Of a stretch of 24,370 nt of DNA, positions 1 to 7,236 are shown in pieces (the stretch's first letter is position 1; each line of letters begins with the position of its first letter). The stretch comes from JBBSOW01 sp038259365 (GTDB taxonomy: Bacteria > Actinomycetota > Actinomycetes > Propionibacteriales > Propionibacteriaceae): contig JBBSOW010000042.1 of NCBI GenBank assembly GCA_038259365.1, forward strand, positions 1 through 24,370. The letters run 5' to 3'. The translations under genes were made by a program, and so were the position numbers. The notes beneath the pieces were generated by a model. It worked only from the letters and a program-made list of their open reading frames with translations. It searched no databases and was not told the origin of the DNA.

Positions 1-108
1 CCGCCGCATATGGTGGGCTGATGCCAGTGAATCCCTTCCCATGCCTGCCCATCGCGGCAGGTGTGGCATGGGTTCTCCCCGCCCCCCACAACAACAAGGC
101 AACCGCGC
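1..108 (+). other. Left edge, possible tail of an upstream gene
   Basis: One plus-strand frame is open from base 3 to a TAA at 117-119 and would end with a moderately hydrophobic tail (CLPIAAGVAWVLPAP). It would overlap the next gene by 11 bases. In Streptomyces griseus the order crtY-crtT-crtU is known, so a lycopene cyclase could end here, but the 38 residues visible do not let me recognise one. The other two plus frames stop at 19-21 and at 147. This is inference from gene order only. Confidence 0.2.
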
Positions 109-843
109 ATGCATCGTAAGAGCGATTCGGCCAGCCTGAGCGACCGGGTGAGCCAAGATTTCGACGGTGGCGCTTCGCGTTACGACCTGCTTATCGCGCT
201 CAATCCCGGCTACCACGAGCACCTACGCCGCGCCGCGCGAGCGTTGGCCGCCGACGCTCAGGGCCCGGCTCCTCGCTTCGTCGACCTCGGCTGCGGTTCG
301 GGCGCCTCCACCAAGGCGTTGCTATCGATGGCCCCCGGTGACGCCGAGATCCTCGGCGTCGACGCCTCGGCCGGCATGCTCGCCCAGGCAAGCGCCAAGG
401 ATTGGCCGAGCCGGGTCAGCTTTCGCCAGGGCCGCGCCGGGCAGCTGCGGCACCTCGCCCGAGGAATGAACGGCATCTTGGCCTGTTACCTGATCCGCAA
501 CGTTCCCGAGCCCGAGCGCGACGCCGCCTTCACCGACGCCTTCGACTCCTTGACCGAGAATGGCGTGTTCGTCCTCGAAGAGTATTCGGTGACCGGCAAC
601 CGGCTCGCCCAGCTCGTCTGGCACCTCGTCTGCTGGCTCGTGGTGATCCCGCTGAGCGCCCTGACCGGCGCCAACCCGCGGCTCTACTACTACCTGTGGA
701 AGAGCGTGGTCGACAACGAATCCATCCCCAACCTGATGCGGCGGATGGACCGGGCCGGGTTCACCGACATCGCCACCGTCACCGTGCCCGGGTGGCAACG
801 CAACATCTTGCACATCGTCAAGGGTCGTAAGCCGACGACATGA
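109..843 (+). CDS. crtT: CrtT-like SAM-dependent methyltransferase
   Basis: Class I S-adenosylmethionine methyltransferase of 244 residues. The SAM-binding motif I is VDLGCGSGAS at residues 58-67, followed by an acidic strand end (LGVDAS, 82-87). The C-terminal half has the block LVWHLVCWLVVIPLSAL and the ending PGWQRNILHI, which I associate with the UbiE-like methyltransferases called CrtT in actinobacterial carotenoid clusters. I chose ATG 109 because AAGG lies about 9 bases upstream; a GTG at 61 in the same frame is possible but has no clear ribosome site. crtU follows after 45 bases on the same strand, matching the crtT-crtU order of S. griseus. The exact substrate of CrtT proteins is not settled, so a carotenoid role is inferred from context. 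Confidence 0.8.
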   Translation: MHRKSDSASLSDRVSQDFDGGASRYDLLIALNPGYHEHLRRAARALAADAQGPAPRFVDLGCGSGASTKALLSMAPGDAEILGVDASAGMLAQASAKDWPSRVSFRQGRAGQLRHLARGMNGILACYLIRNVPEPERDAAFTDAFDSLTENGVFVLEEYSVTGNRLAQLVWHLVCWLVVIPLSALTGANPRLYYYLWKSVVDNESIPNLMRRMDRAGFTDIATVTVPGWQRNILHIVKGRKPTT

Positions 844-888
844 CACGCGGCCGCCAGCCCAACCACGTTTAAAGGAGCATCGCAGATC

Positions 889-2463
889 ATGGATTTTCCC
901 GGTCGGGATCCCAAGGCCGTCCGCCACGTCGGGCCCGGCGGTTCGGCCAGCCCGCCCGAACCGCGCTCGGTGATCGTCGCCGGCGGCGGCATCGCCGGGC
1001 TGGCGGCGGCCACGATCCTGGGCGAACGCGGCGTCGACGTCACCCTGCTCGAAAGCACCGCCCAGCTCGGCGGCCGGGTCGCGGCCTGGGGGATCGAACC
1101 GCCGCAAGACGCCGCCGACCAAGACCTCCCGGGGCTCACGATGAGCCGCGGCTTCCACGCGTTCTTCCGCCAGTACTACAACCTGCGCAACCTGCTGCGC
1201 CGCGTCGATCCCGGCCTGGACCGGCTGCGCGAGGTGAGCGACTACCCGCTCATCCGCCCCGATGGCGTCACCGACAGCTTCACCAACCTGCCCACGACCC
1301 CGCCGTGGAGCATCCTCGGCTTCGTGTGGTCCAGCCCCACGTTCTCCGTCTCCAGCCTAAGCAAGGTCGACGTCGCCGCCGCGCTGGAGCTGATCCGGGT
1401 GAAGTTCCCCGAGACCTTCGACAACTACGAGGGCGAATCGGCCTCGGCGTTCCTGGACCGACTCAAGTTCCCTCAGGCGGCCCGAGACCTGGCCCTGGAG
1501 GTGTTCGCGCGGAGCTTCTTCGCCGACCCGCGCAAGTTCTCCGCCGCCGAGCTGATCGCCATGTTCCACGGCTACTTCCTCGGCTCGGCCGAGGGCCTCA
1601 TCTTCGATGTGCCGGTCGACGACTACGACTCCTGCCTGTGGTCTCCCTTGGGGGTTTACCTCGCCGACCACGGCGTCGACGTCCGCGTCGAGACGTCCGT
1701 GACCTCGATCTCGATGGGCGCTCCTGGTGCGTTGTGTCGCGTGGAAACGACGGGCGGCACGTTCACCGCCGACGCCGTCGTCCTCGCCGCCGACCCGCGC
1801 GCGGCCCGCAAGCTGATCGCCGGGCTGGACGGGGTCGATCTCTCGGCGACGCGCATCGCGGAGGATCCCGGCGCCAAGGGGTGGGGCGAGCGCGTCGCCG
1901 AGACCCGCAACGCGCCGCCGTTCGTCGTCGTGCGGCACTGGTACGACGGCTGCATCAACGCCGAGCGCCCGGCCTTCGTCGGCACGAGCGGATTCGGCCC
2001 CCTGGACAACATCTCCGCGCTGGAGCGCTTCGAGGCCGGCGCCGCGCGGTGGGCCAGCGAGACCGGCGGCTCGGTCATCGAGCTGCACGGCTACGCGGCC
2101 CCCGAGGCCGTGGCCACCGACGCGGACGCGTTGGTGTCCTTCACCGCGGAGCTCGTCGCCGAGCTGCACCGCGCCTACCCCGAGACCGCCGCGCTGGGGA
2201 TCCTGCACGAGGAGACGCTGGTCTACGACGACTGCGCCCTCGTCGACGCCGAGCGCGCCTGGGCCAACCGTCCCGGCATCCAGACACCCCACCCTCAGCT
2301 CATGCTGGCGGGCGACTGGGTGCGCTGCGGCTACCCCGTCGCGCTGATGGAACGCGCCGCCACCACCGGGATGCTGGCGGCCAACCAACTACTCCTGGGC
2401 TGGGGCGTCGCCGGCGAGGACCTCTGGACCGTCCCCATGCAGGGTTTGCTCGCCAACAACTGA
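889..2463 (+). CDS. crtU: Isorenieratene synthase family (CrtU) FAD desaturase/methyltransferase
   Basis: FAD-dependent oxidoreductase of 524 residues in the carotenoid desaturase superfamily. The dinucleotide-binding fold starts at VIVAGGGIAGLAAA (residues 28-41, G32/G34/G37) and the C-terminal FAD contact is LMLAGDWVRCGYPVALMERA. The block SRGFHAFFRQYYNLR after the Rossmann region is typical of CrtU rather than CrtI. In this family the enzyme turns beta-ionone rings into aromatic phi rings by desaturation and methyl migration, giving isorenieratene from beta-carotene. A strong ribosome site AAAGGAG (871-877) precedes ATG 889 by 11 bases. It probably forms an operon with crtT. Its substrate would come from the minus-strand crt operon plus a lycopene cyclase not in this window. 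A generic carotenoid desaturase is the main alternative. Confidence 0.88.
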   Translation: MDFPGRDPKAVRHVGPGGSASPPEPRSVIVAGGGIAGLAAATILGERGVDVTLLESTAQLGGRVAAWGIEPPQDAADQDLPGLTMSRGFHAFFRQYYNLRNLLRRVDPGLDRLREVSDYPLIRPDGVTDSFTNLPTTPPWSILGFVWSSPTFSVSSLSKVDVAAALELIRVKFPETFDNYEGESASAFLDRLKFPQAARDLALEVFARSFFADPRKFSAAELIAMFHGYFLGSAEGLIFDVPVDDYDSCLWSPLGVYLADHGVDVRVETSVTSISMGAPGALCRVETTGGTFTADAVVLAADPRAARKLIAGLDGVDLSATRIAEDPGAKGWGERVAETRNAPPFVVVRHWYDGCINAERPAFVGTSGFGPLDNISALERFEAGAARWASETGGSVIELHGYAAPEAVATDADALVSFTAELVAELHRAYPETAALGILHEETLVYDDCALVDAERAWANRPGIQTPHPQLMLAGDWVRCGYPVALMERAATTGMLAANQLLLGWGVAGEDLWTVPMQGLLANN

Positions 2464-2532
2464 GACGAGCTTTGCCCTCGAAAGTTGCGTCGCGGCTCTG
2501 GTGATTACAGATCTCGGCTAAAATCGCAGCTA

Positions 2533-2548
2533 GGCGCTGGAGAGCGCC
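2533..2548 (+). terminator. Weak hairpin after crtU
   Basis: Perfect 6-bp inverted repeat GGCGCT/AGCGCC with a GGAG loop, 70 bases after the crtU stop and before the ankyrin gene. It has no T tract, so it could act only as a U-less actinobacterial terminator. A hairpin this short may be chance in GC-rich DNA. Confidence 0.25.
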
Positions 2549-2659
2549 GCCGGGTTCGCGGGCAGGACCGAGTCCACCTCCACCTGGACGTAGGCAAGCC
2601 TGTCCTGACCGACTCCTTTGCCCAGCAGCGCGGACCGCTGGCGAACAAAGGAGACTTCC

Positions 2660-3685
2660 ATGTCCGACCTTCCGAGCCGCCCCGATCTCGATCAGCTTCG
2701 CTGGCAGGCGAAAGATCTCCTCCGTTCTGCCCGCCGGGGCGTCACCGATGCCACGGGCCGGCTCCGCGCCGTGTCGGACCGGGTGACTCTCTCTTCGGCC
2801 CAGCTGGCCGTGGCCCGCACGTACGGGTTCGCCAGTTGGGCCAGGATGAAGAGAGAAGTCGTGCGACGCGACATTCTCGACAGTCGCGACGCGACCCGCT
2901 TGAGGGCGTTGCTCGACAGGTACCCGGAGCTGGCCGTCGAACCGATGCTGCACTGGTGTGATCACCCGCGGGGCGCGAGTCCCCTCGCCTACGTCGCGAT
3001 GATGCGCTACGACACCTCGCTCGGACAGTGGCGTGATGCGCCCGGCACCGGCGCTCTGGCCAGGGCATTGCTCGACGCGGGAGCGCCCGTCGACGGTGAA
3101 CCCTACGCCCGCGAAACGCCGTTGATGACCGCCGCCAGCTACGGCGACGCCGAGGTTGCGCGAGTCCTCCTCGACGCGGGCGCCGACCTGGCCGCCACCG
3201 CTTCGTCCGACGCCGGCGGGGTTCCCGGCGGCACCGCGTTGCGGCACGCCGCGGTGTTCGGGATGGCCGACGTGGCCGACATCTTGCTGGCTGCCGGTGC
3301 CACCGACCTCGTCCAGGCTGCCTCGGCGGGCGACATCACCACTGTGCTCACCTCCAGCTCCCCCGAACCCGACCGCGTGGCCGCGCTGCGGATCGCCGCC
3401 GCCCGGGGGCGGCTGGAGGTGATCGATCAGCTACTGGCGGCCGGGACACCCGTCGACGGCGTCGACGCCGACGGGTCCACGGCCCTCCACGAGGCCGCGT
3501 ACTGCGGTCGCGCCGACAGCACCGAGCGCCTCCTCGCCCGTGGCGCCGACCCACGACGACGGGACGACCGTTTTCACGGCACTCCATTGGACTGGTGCCG
3601 CCACCGCCGTCACGAGGTAGGTCCCAATCACGGCCACGACGAGGTCGAGCAACTCCTGGAACCGGTTTCCACCGACCAATCGTGA
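2660..3685 (+). CDS. Ankyrin-repeat protein
   Basis: Soluble 341-residue protein with no signal peptide. The N-terminal 60 residues (LDQLRWQAKDLLRSAR ... ARTYGFASWARMKREV) form the helical segment often seen ahead of ankyrin repeats in bacteria. Ankyrin units follow: RALLDAGAPVDGEPYARETPLMTAA, ARVLLDAGADL...GTALRHAA, a degenerate set around 215-260, and IDQLLAAGTPVDGVDADGSTALHEAAYCG...LLARGADPRRRD. These repeats normally mediate protein-protein contacts; no enzymatic domain is visible and the partner is unknown. Start at ATG 2660 is fixed by AAAGGAG at 2647-2653, 6 bases upstream; an in-frame TTG at 2618 lacks a ribosome site. It lies between carotenoid genes and peptidase genes without an obvious functional link. 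Confidence 0.85.
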   Translation: MSDLPSRPDLDQLRWQAKDLLRSARRGVTDATGRLRAVSDRVTLSSAQLAVARTYGFASWARMKREVVRRDILDSRDATRLRALLDRYPELAVEPMLHWCDHPRGASPLAYVAMMRYDTSLGQWRDAPGTGALARALLDAGAPVDGEPYARETPLMTAASYGDAEVARVLLDAGADLAATASSDAGGVPGGTALRHAAVFGMADVADILLAAGATDLVQAASAGDITTVLTSSSPEPDRVAALRIAAARGRLEVIDQLLAAGTPVDGVDADGSTALHEAAYCGRADSTERLLARGADPRRRDDRFHGTPLDWCRHRRHEVGPNHGHDEVEQLLEPVSTDQS

Positions 3686-3712
3686 GCCGTCAGCCGGCGT
3701 CGGCGAGACCGT

Positions 3713-3726
3713 GGTGGGAGCCCACC
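3713..3726. terminator. Small inverted repeat between convergent genes
   Basis: GGTGGG-AG-CCCACC lies in the 47-base gap between the stop of the ankyrin gene (plus) and the stop of the peptidase gene (minus). Its position would suit a bidirectional terminator, but it has a very tight loop and no T tract on either side. Confidence 0.25.
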
Positions 3727-3732
3727 GCAGCC

Positions 3733-4980
3733 TTAGCGGACGAGCCGCCCGTCCGCCAGGTCGAACAGCATGGGCAGCACCTCGCCGGTGCGCAGACCGC
3801 TGTGTTCGTGTTCGCTAGTGACGCGGACCTTGACGCCGGGCATGAGCGCGGCGGTGGCCATGGAGTGCTCGACGGGCACGAAGCGGTCGTCGTAGTACAC
3901 CGCGGCCGCGCCTTCGATCCCCGAGGCCGCGATCGCCTCGGCGTCGTACAGCTTGGGCCAATCCATCTGCGCCAGGGCCTCGGCCACCTCTTTCCACGGT
4001 TGGAACGCGGGCACGGTCTCCGCCCATTCGCGGCGCGGATGTTCGCCCGTCAGCAGCGTCGGATCGTCGCGAAAGTCCTGGGGCTCGGCGCGCTCAGCCG
4101 CCCAGTTCGTGACGACGCCGTCGGCATACGAGGACTCGTGCAGCACGTAGTACAACGGGTTGCGGCCGCTGAAGGGCATCGCGCTCGCGAGGTCGTATCG
4201 GAAAGCGTTGGTCGCGGGGTCGGAGTCGAGGAGCTTCCACAGGGTCTGCCAGCCGTCGTCGCTGCCCAGCAGCATGCCCAGCGACCGGAGTCGCGAGACC
4301 GACACGACCTCCCCGTCGGGCAGCACGATCTTCCCCGCCCCCGCGAGATCGACCAGCCGCCGCATGGCGTCACGCTGCTCGGGGAACCGGCGGTAATAGC
4401 CCTCGCTCGCCGACCGCATCTTGTCGTAGGTGAGGGCGTACACGTCTTCGGCCGGGAGACCGACAGCGCTCAACCCGCCGGTGAAGTAGCCCCGATCCAG
4501 CGAGGCGGCGTCGGTGCTGAGGTAGGCCAATGTGGTGAACCCGCCGAAGGATTGCCCCAGCGAGCGCCAGGTTGTGGCTCCCAAATGCTCGCGTATTGCC
4601 TCCGCATCGCGAACGATGGAATCTGCCCGCATATGCGTCAGGCGTTCGACGACGGTATCGGTCCCCTGCTCCAGGATGTCGTCCGAGATGGGAGTCGATT
4701 TCCCCGTCCCCCGCTGATCGAGCATCACGACGCGGTGATGCTGGAGGGCGTGCTCTAGCCACGGCGGAGACCACGGGCTGGCCAGGGCCCGTGGCGCCTC
4801 AGACCCCGGACCGCCCTGCAGAAACACGAGGAACGGCAGGTCCTCCCCGCCGTCGCGGGTGGCGACGGTGGCGTGGACGCCGATGGTTCGGTCGTCGTCG
4901 GTGTCGCCCCAGGCGAGCGGCACAAAAATACGGTGGTCGTCGATCCTGAGGGCGCTTATCCGGCTCGTGCCTGGGGTCAT
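3733..4980 (-). CDS. Proline iminopeptidase-like alpha/beta hydrolase
   Basis: Cytoplasmic 415-residue alpha/beta hydrolase of the peptidase S33 type, which removes N-terminal proline from small peptides. Visible family marks: the oxyanion segment LQGGPG (54-59), the DQRGTGKS block (88-95) typical of prolyl aminopeptidases, the nucleophile elbow GQSFGG with Ser144, a candidate catalytic Asp in YYDDRFVP (about 364-365) and a His in SEHEHSGLR (about 391-393). The region between about 150 and 320 would be the cap domain. There is no signal peptide. ATG 4980 has no ribosome site; a TAGGCT box ends 6 bases before it, so the mRNA is probably leaderless. Substrate specificity cannot be read from sequence, and a general hydrolase is possible. 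Confidence 0.82.
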   Translation of the reverse strand: MTPGTSRISALRIDDHRIFVPLAWGDTDDDRTIGVHATVATRDGGEDLPFLVFLQGGPGSEAPRALASPWSPPWLEHALQHHRVVMLDQRGTGKSTPISDDILEQGTDTVVERLTHMRADSIVRDAEAIREHLGATTWRSLGQSFGGFTTLAYLSTDAASLDRGYFTGGLSAVGLPAEDVYALTYDKMRSASEGYYRRFPEQRDAMRRLVDLAGAGKIVLPDGEVVSVSRLRSLGMLLGSDDGWQTLWKLLDSDPATNAFRYDLASAMPFSGRNPLYYVLHESSYADGVVTNWAAERAEPQDFRDDPTLLTGEHPRREWAETVPAFQPWKEVAEALAQMDWPKLYDAEAIAASGIEGAAAVYYDDRFVPVEHSMATAALMPGVKVRVTSEHEHSGLRTGEVLPMLFDLADGRLVR

Positions 4981-4992
4981 GGACCGAGCCTA
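4981..4992 (-). promoter_or_regulatory. -10 box for leaderless peptidase mRNA
   Basis: On the minus strand TAGGCT (4992-4987) is followed by 6 bases and then ATG 4980. A transcript starting the usual 6-7 bases after the -10 box would begin at the start codon. No convincing -35 is seen at 16-18 bp. Confidence 0.45.
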
Positions 4993-5126
4993 GGGGACTG
5001 CAACGGCCTTATCGACCCTGGGACGCACGCTCCGGTCAAGATTCAGCGTGGCGTTCACCGTCGCCAAAGCTCGCAGCGGTGCGACCGAAGTGCGTCGGCC
5101 GCCCGCTCACAGGAGGAGAGGAATCC

Positions 5127-5180
5127 ATGGCCCGAACTATGTCGGCTGGGGCTTGGGCTGGGCGCTCGACCCACTCATGA
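5127..5180 (+). CDS. Candidate 17-residue micro-ORF with strong ribosome site
   Basis: ATG 5127 is preceded by AGGAGGAG (5111-5118), the best Shine-Dalgarno match in this gap. The frame encodes MARTMSAGAWAGRSTHS and stops at 5178-5180, where a long hairpin begins on the last base of the stop codon. I recognise no homology. It could be a leader or small peptide, the 5' remnant of a lost gene, or chance. There is no membrane segment and the peptide is Ala/Gly/Ser/Thr rich. Confidence 0.25.
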   Translation: MARTMSAGAWAGRSTHS

Positions 5181-5221
5181 CTCAGCGTCTGTGGTTGCCA
5201 AGGCAATCACAGACGCTGAGT
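5180..5221. terminator. Long near-perfect hairpin (20-bp arms)
   Basis: Arms at 5180-5199 and 5202-5221 are separated by only AA (5200-5201) and match at 19 of 20 positions. The single mismatch would be a G-U pair in the plus-strand RNA. It starts 43 bases beyond the stop of the subtilisin gene, whose transcription runs towards it, so it is probably that gene's terminator although no T tract follows on the minus strand. It also begins on the last base of the plus-strand micro-ORF stop codon. Confidence 0.6.
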
Positions 5222-5264
5222 AGTTGAATCGGGCTCAGTCAACCAAGACGAAAGCCGTCAACAG

Positions 5265-6959
5265 TCAGTGCTTGGCGTTGCCTCCCGCCACGTAGGCATT
5301 TACGATGCCGCGCCCGTAGAAGCCGTTCTTCTTCGTGCTACCTGCGCAGAAGGCATCGCTTTCGATGACCGCTCCGGCACCGGTGATCCGGGTGTAGTGG
5401 AAGTTACGGGGCTGGGGGCAGGGTTGCGGCTGGGCTGATTTGTAGAGCCACTTCATCGTCTCACGGGCCGGCAACGTGAGCCCGCCATTCTTAGAATCCT
5501 TCTTCCCGTGCTTGCTGACCACCAGAGCGGCGACGCCCGCGGCGTGCGGGGAAGCCATCGAGGTGCCCTGCAGGTATTGGTAGTAGGAGCAGGTGCCACC
5601 GGTGCAGTCCCGAACGACGAAGTCGGTCTTGGGTGATCCATCGGGATTGAGATCGCCATTCGCCTCAGCCAGGTGCTGCGGGTAGGCCGCCAGCACGAGA
5701 TTCTGTGGGCTGCCGGTGTTGGTGGTGGAGTCGTAGAAGTCGCCACCGGGTGCGGCAATGTCGGTCTGCTCGGTGCCGAAGTTGGAGTAGTAGGCCTTCC
5801 GCTTGCTCGGCCCCGTGGAGCTGACTGCTACCACACCCCGCGATTCGGTCGGCACATTGATGCAGGAATTGTCGACGGTCCGATCTTTGGCGGCACCATC
5901 TGGATAGTCCGGGCTGGTGTTGTCCGAGGTCGGATTGCCGAGATCGGTCGCCTCGTTGCCCATCGCCGCCACCGGAAGCACGCCGTGGTTGACCGCGTAG
6001 GTCAGGGCCCGCTGGACGGTGATCCGAATGACCCGCTGCTCGGCCTGCTCGGCCGGGCTGTCGGCGGCGTTGTTGGTGCAGTTGTAGAGCCACGGGTCGA
6101 CGTAGAAGCTCATGTTGATCACGTCGACACCGATATCACCGGCGTAGACCAACGCCTTCAGGGTGGGCTCGAGGAAGAAGTATCCGGCGTCCTGCCCGGC
6201 GCGAATGTTGACCAAAGACACGTTGGGGGCAACACCGCCGATACCGATTCCGTTCAGCGGGGATCCGATGGTGCTGGCCACGTGGGTGCCGTGACCGTCG
6301 TCATCGACGTTCGCGGGGTCTTTGCAGCTCGCCACCTCACACGGTCCGTCGATGGCGGGGATGTCGGTGACGAAGTTGACGCTACGCTTGGCGTCGAAGT
6401 TCGGTGCGATGTCGGGGTGGGTGCCGTCGATACCGGTATCAATGATCCCGACCCGCACCCCTTTCTTGCCCGGGCTGCTCGCGTAGGAGCCGCTGGAAGT
6501 TGCCCCGATCTGGCGCATATCCCATTGCCGATTGGCCAACGGCTCCGCCGCCGGAGCCGCGGACGGGGCGGCCACCGACGACCCGCTCTTTTTGGCGATA
6601 CGTCGCTCGGCCGTCAACTGCTCGACGTCTTTCCGGTCGCGTCCGCTGGCCTTCTGGTCGGAACCGATGACCCGCTCGCGCGCAGCCCCGATGACCGCAG
6701 CCGAGTCGTCGACTTTGGAGGCGAACGAGACTTGATTGCTACGAACATAGGCGTAACCGAGCTTGCTGTTCAGCTCGGTCACGGTGCCGCCGGCCTGTTT
6801 TATGGCTTTGCGGGCGGCACCGTCGTTGCTGGTCGAAGCGAACAGGACAAGGTAGTCCGTGCTCGCCGGAGCGGCGGATGCGGTGGGCGGCAGCGACGCT
6901 GACGCCATTAGGAGTAGGGCCGCGGAACCCGCGACGGTGACGAACGAGCGAGATTTCAT
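5265..6959 (-). CDS. Secreted subtilisin-family (S8) serine protease
   Basis: Exported 564-residue preproenzyme. Residues 1-30 form a Sec signal peptide (MKSR, then a hydrophobic AGSAALLLMASASL core and TASAA near the cleavage site). Residues about 33-100 resemble an I9 propeptide that folds and inhibits the protease. The catalytic domain has Asp174 in GIIDTGID, His225 in DGHGTHVAS, the oxyanion Asn335 in AMGNEA and Ser467 in GTSMASPHAAG, so all key residues are intact. Eight cysteines (207, 212, 294, 366, 452, 457, 514, 538) suggest disulfides outside the cell. ATG 6959 is chosen because AAGGA lies 5 bases upstream and the signal peptide starts there; an in-frame ATG 13 codons earlier is less likely. 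No cell-wall anchor is visible. It lies alone between the two carotenoid blocks. Confidence 0.93.
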   Translation of the reverse strand: MKSRSFVTVAGSAALLLMASASLPPTASAAPASTDYLVLFASTSNDGAARKAIKQAGGTVTELNSKLGYAYVRSNQVSFASKVDDSAAVIGAARERVIGSDQKASGRDRKDVEQLTAERRIAKKSGSSVAAPSAAPAAEPLANRQWDMRQIGATSSGSYASSPGKKGVRVGIIDTGIDGTHPDIAPNFDAKRSVNFVTDIPAIDGPCEVASCKDPANVDDDGHGTHVASTIGSPLNGIGIGGVAPNVSLVNIRAGQDAGYFFLEPTLKALVYAGDIGVDVINMSFYVDPWLYNCTNNAADSPAEQAEQRVIRITVQRALTYAVNHGVLPVAAMGNEATDLGNPTSDNTSPDYPDGAAKDRTVDNSCINVPTESRGVVAVSSTGPSKRKAYYSNFGTEQTDIAAPGGDFYDSTTNTGSPQNLVLAAYPQHLAEANGDLNPDGSPKTDFVVRDCTGGTCSYYQYLQGTSMASPHAAGVAALVVSKHGKKDSKNGGLTLPARETMKWLYKSAQPQPCPQPRNFHYTRITGAGAVIESDAFCAGSTKKNGFYGRGIVNAYVAGGNAKH

Positions 6960-6996
6960 GTCAATCCTTAATGTGAGAAAGGAGCATGTCATTCGC

Positions 6997-7026
6997 ACTC
7001 TAAGGGTCGATCAGTTTCCCTGACAA
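6997..7026 (-). promoter_or_regulatory. Promoter for the subtilisin gene
   Basis: Minus-strand -35 TTGTCA (7026-7021), an 18-bp spacer and -10 TAGAGT (7002-6997) upstream of ATG 6959. This would leave a leader of roughly 30 bases containing the AAGGA ribosome site. It is a good sigma-70-type match, but I have no transcription data. Confidence 0.5.
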
Positions 7027-7236
7027 GAGCCTGAGGAGTCTTTAGTCTTTTGCCAGACGAGTTCGTCTCGCCCTGGCCTGCCCAAGGCGAAACTCGTGGC
7101 CGCGCTCATTAACACCCGCCCCGCACAGACTCGCCGCCCTCATCGGCCACTGCGCCAGGCGGCCTTGGTCACCTTGTCGCGGGTGTCGAGCCCACGATGT
7201 CGTCACATCATGAAGACTAAAGTTTTGGAGTCGGTG

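Noticed and set aside
322..1158. 278-codon minus-strand frame opposite crtT and crtU
   Set aside because: Low-complexity shadow of two well-supported genes.
3595..4758. 387-codon plus-strand frame opposite the peptidase
   Set aside because: The minus-strand hydrolase has intact family motifs; this frame has none.
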